From Apostichopus japonicus (lineage: Eukaryota > Echinodermata > Holothuroidea > Aspidochirotida > Stichopodidae), in assembly GCF_037975245.1 (NCBI RefSeq), contig NC_092562.1, positions 27,170,054-27,234,053 on the forward strand: 64,000 nt of DNA, in the 5' to 3' direction. Each line of letters starts with the position of its first letter. Position 1 is the stretch's first letter. The notes beneath the pieces were generated by a model that worked only from the letters and a program-made list of their open reading frames with translations, did not search any database and was not told the origin of the DNA. This document shows, one piece after another, positions 1-11,400 of the stretch. The position numbers and the translations under genes are program-made.

Positions 1-2340
1 GAGCAAACTTTTCCAATATGAATGTCCATTGACATGTTGCTGTCAAGATAAACCCCAAGATTTTTTGCACTATCACATGGCTTAATATCCACGTTACCTA
101 CTTTTATCATCTGAACCCGAGTCTTAGCAACTTGTTGGCGAGTCCCAATTAAAAGAAACTCAGTCTTAGAATCATTGATCATTAGCCTATTGCTGATCAT
201 CCAATGTCTTATTTCGAATATAAGTGATTGCATTGCCAGAACAGCCCGTTCCTCAGATAACAGAGAACCAGCATTGAAAGATTAATATAACTGTGTATCA
301 TCAGCATAACTATGTGCGTTAGGAAGGTGTTTAGAGACAATGGTAAACAACTGAGAAACATAACAAAGAAAAAGAACAGGACCGAGACAGCTGCCCTGTG
401 GTACACCACAATTCAAAGAAAAATCTTTCGATGAGATATTTTCTATAGATACATGCTGTTTTCTGAAAGACAGATAATTACCAATCCATTTTTATGCATT
501 ATTAACAATACCAAATTGGGTACGCAATATGTTCATAAGAATATCATGGTTAACAGTATCGAACGCTGCACTCAAATCCAACAGGATTAAAAGAGTGCAT
601 TGTTGTTGGTCCATATTCATCAATATATCACTATGAATTTTCATAAGTGCAGTTTCTGTAGAGTGATTTTGCCTGTACGCAGATTGGCAATCAGGAAAAG
701 GAGCATGTGATGAACAATGTGAGACAATCTCATTAACTACAGCTCGTTCAACTAACTTAGAAACATAACTCAACTTACTTATTGGTCTATAATTAGAATA
801 GATAGGGTCCGAACCTGCTTTCTTTAACAATGGAGTAACGGTAGCAATCTTCCATTTGTCAGGAACATTACCATCTTTAAGTGAAAGATTTATCATGGTA
901 GTCAATACAGGCAAAAGGGGGTCAAGACACTTTCTAAGTAACCAAGTGGGTATTGGGTCAAGATTGCAGGTAGCCGTATTGGAGGATTTGATAATTGTGC
1001 GAACTTCATCGTTAGAAAGTGGCTTGAACCCAGTCAACTTCGATTGGAAATGCTGTTGAACATAAGGTTCAAAACGACCAGTAGCAATGGAATCAATGTT
1101 TGCATTAATTTTATCAATTTTAGATATAAAAAAAATGTCCGAAGTCATTAACAAGTTCCATAGTATTCTGGTGTGGCGGATAAGAAACAACTTGCTTTTT
1201 ATTACACAATGACTTTACAACAGTAAACAGTTTCCTGGTGTCGCCTTCACAGTCCCGGATGGTTGATGTATAAAAGGACATTTTAGCATAGTCCAGATGG
1301 AATGAATACTCATTCCGCAAAGAGCGATGGACCCGTCTGTGAGTTTCAAGACCAGATTTGCGGAAAACTCTCTCAGCCTTTCGACAAGCGGAACGTAATA
1401 TTTTAAAATGATCGGAGAACCAAGGTACTGTTGGCCTAACGGTAATTACTCTGGTCAGAACTGGTGCGCGGATATCAAGGACAGATGTTAAAGTACGATC
1501 ATAGCATTCAATTAAACTCTCTAAATCAAGCCATTCAGTTGTGCATAATGAGGATTGCAAAATATCTGTACAAAATTTATCAATATGAATACTTCGATAT
1601 TTCCGGTATTTAATTTCTTTGGTTGAATGTTTGGTAATAGGAAGGTCAAGATAACATCTAATTGACCAATGATCAGACACTTTTAAAGCAGCTTGTGGAG
1701 ATGATAAACCATATCGTTAGTGGATCGTGTGATGATTAAATCAAGCGTGTGTCCGGAGTCGTGAGTTGGAATGGAGACATGTTGCTGAAGACTAAACGTA
1801 TTCATAATATCAGTAAATTTAGTCGCATCAGTACTAGTGTGATCATCCACATGAATATTAAAATCGCCAGTAAGAATAAGTTTTTCAGGACAAAGCACAC
1901 AGTTTTCAAGGAGGTCACTGAATTCTCGGAAAAAAGTTGAAGTGGTGATCGGATGGGCTGCGGAATATGGAGGACGGTAGATCATTATTAACGAACTCTG
2001 AGATTGTCAATAGCAACCAGCCATTCAGAATATTCAAAAGACGACTTTTCATCAGAATGCAAGAGGTTGGTCTTAATTGAGGCTCGAACAATTAAACCAG
2101 TCCCACCACCAATTCTATCCTGCGGTCGAGGAACTCCAAGGTAATAATAACCCCAGGCGCTAAGGCAGCTTCGGAAACAGTATCACTTGACTTAAGCCAA
2201 GTTTCAGTTAAACAGCATAAGTCAGTGCCAGAATGAATAATATGATCAACGATTAAAGAAGTTTTATTTCCAGCTGAGCGAACATTAGCAGTCTCCAATA
2301 TAAATTTCCTTTGTGATTGCCGACAAGTCTTAGTATTGCC
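1..2340 (-). pseudogene. LINE ORF2 remnant: endonuclease plus reverse transcriptase
   Basis: The endonuclease part (about 2300-1660) shows CLTETWLK near its start, IYRPPYS and TGDFNIH in the middle and SDHWSI near its end. The reverse transcriptase part (about 1150 to 1) shows FDTVNHD near 560, GVPQGSCLGPVLF near 390 and the catalytic YADD at 297-308. Reading frame is lost near 2130 (between the endonuclease halves), near 1985, near 1690 and in an A-run near 1130, and a TAA stop lies at 494-492. The intact catalytic motifs with scattered indels point to neutral decay after insertion. The reverse transcriptase C-terminus continues past position 1. Confidence 0.87.
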
Positions 2341-2357
2341 GTCCTGGAAACTAATGT

Positions 2358-3565
2358 CTAGTTTAAACGAGCAATCAGTCGTTTAACTTTGTTCTGCGCA
2401 TCGACGTACTGAGGACAGGTTATAGATGATGCCATGTGATTTGCGCGAGTTCCAGAGTTGCCACGTTTGCAATTAATGCAAGATTTTGCATAGCCTGGTT
2501 TCGTGGTCATTTGCACAGATGGCACAAGAAGGGGTGGTTTTGTTAGAGCATTCTTTATGATAGTGCCCAAACAGTTGACATATGCTACATCGCTTGACAT
2601 GGAATCTATCATAAATTTTGCAGGAGTTCATACCCAAGATGATACGATCACCATGTTTTTTCATGAAGTCACGAAGTGATTACTTGAAAGACGGTTTCAT
2701 CACTTCTCAACGGCTTTGAAACAAGATGAGTAATATGATCTCCAAGAGTATTGATTTCAAAATATTCTGCCAACCAACGATTTTGTTGAAGTAAAACAGG
2801 CAAAGGGTCATCAGCAAAGGACGCAGAAAACCCGACAACTGCAATAGTTGGCAGCATGGTACCAGCTTTTTTAATTGTTCCAATTTTGGGCAGGTTGTTA
2901 GTGATGGCAGTAGATAGTTTGTCACGTGATGAAGCTGAGTCACACACAATAATGGTTTCGCCTGATTTGTTTTTGAAAGATTTGCTAATTTGGACATTGC
3001 TGTCAACAATAGTTTTCTCAAGTGTGGTGGTGTTAATAGGAGATTTTGGAATAACCAGTGCGGATTTGCTTACACGAGCCTTCCTTATTTCGACCATTTT
3101 CTCCTCATTTGACCAACACTCGCCAATGACAGGGGCAGTCGGAACGCTAGCATGAATAGATCCTTTGGCTTGTTCAGCTGATTGCTGAGATTGGCCTTTA
3201 GATTCGATGAGATTCTTAATTTCATTCAGGTTGAGCTCCAGGCGATCGACTTTCTTTTCTATATCGCATATTCGCGATTGATCAGGGGAGTTGACACTAG
3301 CCTCTTTGTCTGATTTACAAGAGTTACAGATGTAGAAAAAATTTGGGTAGAGTTTAGATGCATTGTCCAGCATATTATACAATGATGATGTGCATAGCTT
3401 CTTCTTGTCTCCACAATCAAATGCATGCACTGATGATTGGCAAAGAAAACAACACAATAGGTTTGCCTGTATGCAGTTGCACACTGTGCACTCGGCAATG
3501 GAGGTAGACATACTTAACGTGTGCACCACACACATAAGTTTCGCAGAACTGATGTAAGTATCCAA
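2358..3565 (-). pseudogene. LINE ORF1 remnant: Cys-rich finger, coiled coil, zinc knuckles
   Basis: ORF1 proteins of LINEs bind the element's RNA. The first segment (3565-2669, 298 codons; the likelier start is the internal Met of MSTSIAEC) has an N-terminal Cys/His cluster, CTVCNC...CCFLCQSSVHAFDC...CNSCKSD, that resembles a PHD-type treble finger. A heptad-like stretch follows (DIEKKVDRLELNLNEIKNLI). After a TGA at about 2666 the frame shifts, and CSICQLFGHYHKEC and CAICANDHETRLC appear as two CCHC-like knuckles. A second shift near 2475 leads to CINCKRGNSGTRANH...C, a third Cys-rich knuckle, and a stop at about 2358. Two frameshifts make it non-functional. Confidence 0.8.
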
Positions 3566-3767
3566 GACAACTTAGGCTTGACAGCCCAGAGGCAAAAGGG
3601 TTTCAAGTCGCCGTAAAGTGGGCGAAAACAATGTCAAATTGGCTCAAAGAATACTCACAAGTGGCAAATGAATGTAATAAAGTCCAACATCCGTGAAATG
3701 TAAACTCCAGTACGTAATTTAAATGAAATAACACAGCCGTTTCGGAGTAGATCAAATAACGATGTTC

Positions 3768-3886
<119 letters not shown>

Positions 3887-5214
3887 CCAAAGATTTTCGA
3901 AATTAAAAGTCCGGAAGCGGATTACAGCCATTGCCAGGATTTAAAACTTGAAGGATTCGGAGTCGGACTTGAACAGTTTGGAGTACTCAAGGACTCGAGG
4001 ACTCGAGGAATCGGATCGAATTTTACGTGTCCAGGAAAATTATTATAATAATGTTAAAAATCTATAACAAACCATAGGAATCTTAATGAAAATATTTAAC
4101 TGAGTTTTTATTTTAATATTCCTAAGAAAGTTTACACACATTTTAAGCAGAAATATTACATCCACCGATGTTCAGCGTTTTTGCAATAGTTATACGCAAA
4201 AACGTATTCTTATAGTGACATTCTTTATCACTATAACTATAAAATTAAATTGTCTAGGTAAGATTTGATTCGTTTGCACGGTCAGTGATTTTACTCAGGT
4301 TAACCTTACCTCAGGTAAACATGGATATTTTAGTGTCACTGTTGGAACTACTTGTATGATACTATGTAACTCACATCGCGAATGACGAACGGTGATAGCA
4401 AGGACCACTCCAACTGCTTTAATGACGTAGCCAAGCAGTCGTTGATATAACCTATTGGAAACTTTGCGCTTGAAAGTTGTCTTAGATCCCGGTACTTTTA
4501 TCTCATCAAACGAGTTATTGGTGGCCTCCTTTTAAAGTGCGATACCAGTGATTTAAATTTCCTGAAGCAGGACATCATACGGTTTCTCATTTATTGACTT
4601 TCTTTTATTTGCTTTTAATTGTGTTTTACTTTCATTGTTTCCTTTTTACACAAGATCCCGAGTATGACCAAATGAATATTATAGCAGAAGTAGCTGGAGA
4701 AGACAAGAAAGTGTGAAAATATCTTGGAAGGTGTACATAATTTTCTTTTTAATTCGATTATCATGTCATTCTGAACGTATATTGTAGTGTCATTATTTTT
4801 AGAACAGTCAGTAACGTTGTGTATGTTATTGACCACAATAGCTGTAGTTATCGTGCCGAAATGAAATATTTAATCATATATTTGCTTTGCTAATGAATGT
4901 ATTGTAGATCTGAAACAATAGTACTGCTAACCTATTTACTGAGACATTAGGGCTGCGTTGATTTTTTTGCGTCTTACCTTTATTTCACCTTTATATAGGT
5001 ATCATTCTTACATTTGCCTTACCTAATAGTATGTAAGAACGCATAGCGCAGCATTGATGAACGTTCTTTTAAGTGGAAATCGTAAGAGAAGATTCATGTT
5101 ACGTTTTGATGAACAGGGTTGTGAAAACATATATGAGAATTGATTTGCATAAAGCCTTAGAAAAGTCAATGTTGTAGACACAAATTGTATTTTAATTCGT
5201 TGTGTTGTACCTAG
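3887..5214. other. Probable intron of gene 1; no gene seen
   Basis: Non-coding sequence between the microsatellite and the first recognised exon of gene 1. There is a short purine-rich tract of GGACTCGAG-like steps near 3985-4015. I looked for the missing first half of the split FN3 domain here (expected to end in a TTWQ-like segment before a phase-0 donor) and did not find it, so the upstream exons probably lie left of the window. Confidence 0.5.
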
Positions 5215-5446
5215 CTTCCAGCTGATGGAAGTTCCTGTTGTTCTGGTGTGACTTTGTTGAAAATCTGCTATGCATCAATTAACTTGGAACCGACACATAC
5301 ATGCGCATATGAGGTAACAGATCCTTCGAGCACCTCCTTCATATTGACTGGTCTCAGAGTAGAAGGAAATTACAGCATCGACATGACACTAGAAACAGCT
5401 GCAGAAGAACGTTGCCGGAGTGAAATTATTTACTATTTTGTTCCAA
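5215..5446 (+). CDS. Gene 1 exon: second half of split FN3 domain
   Basis: The acceptor AG is at 5213-5214 and the donor is CCA A|GTAAGT. The exon enters in phase 0 and leaves in phase 1. It encodes [16 protein letters not shown]..., [18 protein letters not shown] and MTLETAAEE, the C-to-G strand half of an FN3 domain. It is the counterpart of the gene 2 exon at 47641-47875: both share P-D, C-SGV, EP, DP-TS, L-V, Y, MTL-TA-E and a terminal VP/LP at the same spacing. The first-half exon was not found and should lie upstream. Confidence 0.72.
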
Positions 5447-8400
5447 GTAAGTTAACTTTGAAAATCTTACAACAATTTAGTTCGTAAATATGGAATAGAT
5501 TACCAAGCCCTACAAAAAAATGTCATATTAAATGGGTCGCTTATTTGGCAGCTTTCCAAAAAATGATGATTTTTTATCCAACAAAAGGAAAGTTAAATAG
5601 CTATTCAGTTTGATTTGTCACTGAACCGATACACTGTAAAAACACCTGGGTCATTTTGTGTGACCCATCTGCTGAGTCAGCCATACTATACCCAGAAATG
5701 GGTCGTATTGGTTGAGTTATTACGCAAGATTGTTTGAAATTGTGAAATAGCTCGATGAAAGTTTGACTTTTTGCACTGGGTCACTCTCAAAGACTTTTCT
5801 CATTGGATAAGTTATGTCATGTGACCACTATCAGCGTTTTTGCATGACGCCTTTCGTAGACGACAGCTGAACACCGTCACACAAATCTACAAACCATACG
5901 TAAATTCAGGACCAAGAAGGCAGTCTAAGTTGAATCAAAAACTTTGATGGGCTCTGAAAATGGACACGTTTGTTAGTTCCACCCTTGATGACTGGGGTTT
6001 GCCAATGTAAATACCAATATTCAAAGGTAAATATACGCCAAAGTATGCTGACTAGTTCAGGCCAGAGGCGCTCGCAACGTTTATTAGTTAAATACTATAT
6101 TATAGTATGCCATTGTAGATATGATGATAGGCTAGGCCTAAGTAACATGTTATTAGTGCTGCGAGCGCCGTGGTTCAGACAAGGCCATAATTACCCTGAT
6201 ACAGTGATACTGATAGTGATACATAGATAGCTGTAATGTTAGACCTAACGTTTGGTCTTTGATAAAGCATAGGCCTAACCTCACTACGTAAGTTTAACTA
6301 AATATAACGTTAGAGGCTAAGACTAGTATAATGTTACTTGTTAATAGCTATCTTGCTGAACAGAGAGTTAACAGTGTGCTATTAAATGTAGTAAAACAGT
6401 AGCATAATCAGACTTTTTAGTGGGGGTGGGGTGGGGGAGAGCTGAAGGGTAGCAAGGAGTCTGTGCAATGGGAGGGGGACAAGATATGGGGAAGGGGTGT
6501 AAGGGGAGGGATAAAATTCTTGTATTTAAGGGGTGGACAAGATGTAAAATGGTTCATCATTTCTATCTTACTAATTTACTTGTATGTCAATTTGGGGCGG
6601 ATGGGGGTGACCAATTGGGGGCTTTTCCCCTACTGGTTATGCCACTGCAGTAAAATATGATATACTCCAACAAACAGTCTTTGCCAAGACTATAGTCGGT
6701 GTAATTGAACAATTGAAGTTAACTATATATGTCCTATTTTTATCTGTGGACTATAGGTAGCATGGTACACAAAAGCCAATTGGAAACATCCTGCTACAGA
6801 CTATCTTGAGGAAAGATTGCCCGAAAACGATCCCATGCCTTTAAGAAACAAGAAGCAACACTGAAAGAAGTAAAGAAGCCTACACCTGTAAAGTGCAACA
6901 TAAAAACAGATCCAAAAGGTCCTAATACCATTATCTTGAACAGTCTACATACAATATACTCAGTAAGGGATAAGGGTCATTTTTTTTAACTGTGTAGGCT
7001 AAGTAACTGATATTCCTACATCCTCAGTCATTCCTACTGGTATGTAATTAAATCGCATAAAATGTCATGATGATTTTTCACTTATAACAGTCAGGTGCCA
7101 AGTTAAGTTGCTTGAACCTTAAACTTAGTATGTAGGTAGCCCTTTGTGAGTAGATGATCCCTCTATTTTTTCATGGAGGTCCAAGGTCATTTGAGGTCAA
7201 CGGAATCTTAAATCTGCTATGGTAATGATTCAAGTGAAAAGATTTGCTAATTATTTAAATTAGTGACAACAGAATTAAGTGTGCATTGAAAGCAGCAATT
7301 TATTTTCTTTCTTCCAAAGGTTGGGACCAATCTTTTTTTATTTCATGGAAGATGAGCTTAAGCAAGATAGAACTTGAAAGCAGCCATTCGTCCTTGCATT
7401 TGGTGATAGAAGGTATCCGACTCAGTCATTTGTGATCATCGAAGGGGTTGCTCTGCCAGCAACAGATTTGATTGCAGCTTTTGATATTTGTTTCAAATCA
7501 TTGTACTTGTTTGACATATCCTACCCCTGCCAGTGTCAAACAACCTGGGAATTTATACACAAATTCCTCTTTAAGCTTAGTGAAGGGAAAGGAAAGGTTT
7601 CGGCATCCCCTTCAGTAAGAAGCCTACATGCTTTTTTAAGTAGTCAGTAAGAGAAAAAAAGGTATGTAAACATCTTTGTCAAAAGTAGTGTTTAATATGA
7701 TTTATTTGTTTTTTTTTTATACATTGTAACCTTTTATCGTATAATTTTCTCAAAACACATATAAGGGATATGAACATATCTCCTGTAAGCCTTGGGCAGT
7801 GCAACATTAGGTTAACACTTAGTTCATGGTCATTAACATGATGGGATGATTACATGAGGTTTTTAATTTACATAATGTGACAAAGTTGTTTTCTATTTAT
7901 GTCTGCATGATATATTACCTTGAACAAGGTTTCATTTGGTATTTGTTATTGTTAAGTTTAGAGGGACTAAAGAAGCAGAACTGCCTCACAAACAGTGGTG
8001 CAAAACTAGTGTTCCAAACATACATCATACATGCACAACTAGCCAAAAGCATGACTGATGTACATTTTTTGCCTGAGCAACTGAAAATTTAATACATATT
8101 GTAACATATTGGTGGTGCAAAAATATTTATTCACAGTGTTTCCATTTATTGATGACTTTTGAGTGATTATAACTCTTGTACTGTATGTTATAAACAGCTT
8201 TTCCTCATTCAAATCTAATGCTGTTTTGGTACAAGAACTACTGAGGAAATTATCACCTTTGGGATATGCTTGCAAGATTTTATTAATTGGCAGCTGGCCA
8301 TAGGATTTGTCTTGCCCCACCAACCCACTGCAAAATATGTTTGATATTGTCTTTGACTTTTGACATTGACAAAGCCCCCACCAAACATTGAGCTTTCCAA

Positions 8401-11400
8401 AATATTTGATTTCTTACAGCCACCATTGATGTACTACATGTCTTCTTTGTATACCTAACATTTTATACAATTGATAACTATGGAATGTTGTTTATTTATA
8501 TTCTTTAAAAACAATTAGAAATGCTAGCTAATAATCAAATTACTACAGTGACTAAGGATACAAGTAGAGAGTGAGTGCATGCTCCAGTCTTGATTAACTT
8601 AATATTACAAACACTGCAGCAAACCTAGCTGTGAGATCAACAATTAAAGTCTTTCAAGTAGTACAGAACATATTCCTCAGTGAACTAAAATTTGTGCACA
8701 TGAATAAATGATCAGTTGTTTTAGTTAAGTATGTCAGGATTTTAAGGAACATTGCTTAGTTTCCAATGATTCTCAGTTGGTACATTAGACTTAGCCTATG
8801 TTCTTGTGCTCATTGTTTGTTTAGTTTTATAGGTATCACATTACTCTGATTTTTAGTGTTACTATGATGTTCTAGTTGGAATAAAACAAAATGAATATCG
8901 ATAATTATATGTGAAATAGAAGAAGTTGCATGCTTTATTGTAACACCACTTTGTGATTTGAATAAATTAATTTATCTTTAGGAATCGAAGTCTTATGTCA
9001 TTTCTTTTATAGCCTTCCTGCAACTGCAAATGTAAATTCAGCTTTGACCCATTTACGTGGTCAATTTTTTTGACCCAATCTGCTGGGCTGGTGGAGATTG
9101 CACTAACCACTGGGTCAAAAGCTGGGTCAAAGTAGCATATGGGTCAAAATAACCCAGTTTTAGGTCAGATGTCAAATGACACAGATCCTTGGTCAAATTG
9201 ACCCAAACCTGGGCTGGTGGAGATTCCACTAAGTTGCTGGGTCAAATTTGGGTCAAAAAATGACCCAAGTGATTTTACAGTGTAGTTTGCTTAAAGTTCA
9301 GTACAGTATGCCTTTTAACTTTTAAAATACTACTCATTAATACCACTTGTGAGCTGAATTGATTTTGAAAGGCACTTCAGAATAATACATGAATTTAATG
9401 AGCCAATGTGATGTGGTGAGTAAGTAAAAGTTCCCAATATAGAATCAACCACATCATGATTGTAAAACATTATCAACAAAATTGCATCGTTTAATTCAGT
9501 AACGAGCCTTTCGTCCGACTTTATCAACGTATATATAAAGTAACTACATAATGTTTAAGTAACGTTAGATGTTATTATGTTGTTGAGCTGCGTTACAATA
9601 TAACTGTTTGCAAAAAGCTGATTTTCACGATTTATTCTCATTTTTACTAACTTTGTAGTGGCTTTTGGCTTTTATAGAACTCCCAGAATATCAAGCAGCC
9701 CCAGCCGTCTCTTATCTTAGCTCAGATTCACTAACAATTACCTGGCCGGTATGGGATGGCGTCATTGGGACTCCTCCGGTGGTTGAATATAGATTATTTA
9801 CCAAGGAGTCGGAGGGCGAAGACTGGCCTAGTACCTTTATCAGAGTCAATGCAAGCAATGATCAAGATAAATATGCTGAGATAATAACACCACTTGAACC
9901 AGACACAGAATATGACTTCATGGTTGTAGCTGTGAGAGAAGGGCCAAATGGGGATGGACCACCCGGTCCAATCTTGGAAAGGGCGAAAACAAACACGCTT
10001 GGTAAGCACAGAACCTCGTTACCGATTCGATCGACTTTAAACTTGATACAAATATTTCACACTATTTCGTCTACTTCCTACTTTTTCTAAGCGTCCCTAA
10101 ACGTTATGTTCTGCTTAAGTCACTGCAAAATTATGTGTTACAACAACACATAAACAAATATTTACATTACCTTTTTTCCTTTCTTAATTAAATTATAATG
10201 AAACACCTCTAATCGGTTAACCTATATATTAAATTGTTACTATGAAAAGATGTTTGTGTATCATTGTAACGTTTTGTCAAGTTTTCAAAACCAATTCTTA
10301 AATCAAATCAATAATATACACACTTTTCAGATGCATACCTACAAAGTAACATTTGCTTAGGGATATACTATTCATTTCAATGGTCCATGTACAAGAAAAT
10401 GCACATTGAATGTTTGGTATCAAATGTTTTTTTTTGTAAACGTTTTTTTTTCCCTTTAGGATCCGTTGGATTAATTGTCGGTACTACAATTGGTACGGTA
10501 TCTCTCGCTATTATCGCTCTTCTTGCAGTGTATGGGTGAGTAACTCAAAACGTTGTTAATGTTGTTTGTTACGATATGCTTTCATCAAATCTCAAACTTG
10601 TTTTTTGTTTCTTCTCAAGAATATGGAAATATCAGAGATCTACAGCCAAACCTAAAAATGTAGAACGACAAACGGACGAATAAAGAGGTATATTTGTAAG
10701 TTTAATGGCAATTTTAATTAAAGCTGTCTACATATAATGTCAACACCAGCTGCCCTGTACTATTGGCCTTATAAAAGTACCATAATAAGTTAGCAATAGT
10801 AGTAATATAAATCGATTTTTTTTCTTTATAAGGAAACACTAACATCGTTCACATAGGAAGCATATATTTTGTGTTTTGTAATCGCAGCGTTTTTGTTACA
10901 TTTCTCGCATTAATGATTTCATGGTTCTGTACACCATTATAGTAAATGAAGAATGTTCTTTTTCTTTTTTTTTCTTTTTTTCTTTACTGCAATCAGTTAA
11001 CATCATTTCAACATTATTAATCAAATTCGAAAAGTAGAATATAAATACCAAATCGTAAATGTCTAATAAGAACGAGAATATTTCCTTAAGGTTAAATTCC
11101 ACGTTTGTTCAATAATCATTTAATAATTGCTAAATATTTCATAAGTGCAAAAATGTTGATTAGCAATGACCCTACTATACGGAATCACTGATATTGAAAT
11201 ACTCGTTTTTCCCCATTGAACAAATACAATACGATGTTGATTAGAACAATGGTTTATGATATAAAAAGTACACGCGTGCAATTGTAAGTTCTTTGAACAA
11301 CTGCTAAATCAACGGGGTATGATTGTTCACACCATCTGCATTATTTGTTTGATGTGTATTCATTACAAACAGTGTTTCATTCTTACAGAGGTTACAAGCG

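Larger units (their letters stand above)
1..3765 (-). mobile_element. Degenerate CR1/L2-like non-LTR retrotransposon (LINE)
   Basis: A minus-strand LINE runs off the left window edge. In its own 5'-to-3' order it has a 5' untranslated stretch (about 3765-3566), ORF1 with a Cys-rich finger and zinc knuckles (about 3565-2358), then ORF2 with an apurinic-type endonuclease followed by reverse transcriptase (about 2340 to 1). The order ORF1, endonuclease, reverse transcriptase, and endonuclease motifs such as LCCLTETWLK, fit the CR1/L2/Jockey group. Both ORFs are broken by several frameshifts and one stop, so this copy is dead. The exact 5' boundary is uncertain; I placed it next to the AT microsatellite. 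The 3' tail is outside the window. Confidence 0.88.
5632..9282. mobile_element. DNA transposon with ~34-bp inverted termini and TA target duplication
   Basis: The left end starts CACTGTAAAAACACCTGGGTCA and the right end is its near-perfect inverse (ends in TTTTACAGTG). TA lies on each side (5630-5631 and 9283-9284), consistent with a 2-bp target duplication. TGGGTCA/TGACCCA heptamers recur in the outer ~230 bp, notably at 9040-9265, like subterminal transposase-binding repeats. The CACTG termini suggest a CACTA/EnSpm-like element, but the TA duplication leaves the superfamily open. It lies inside a gene 1 intron. The interior holds one convincing coding segment (about 7380-7650). Confidence 0.8.
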
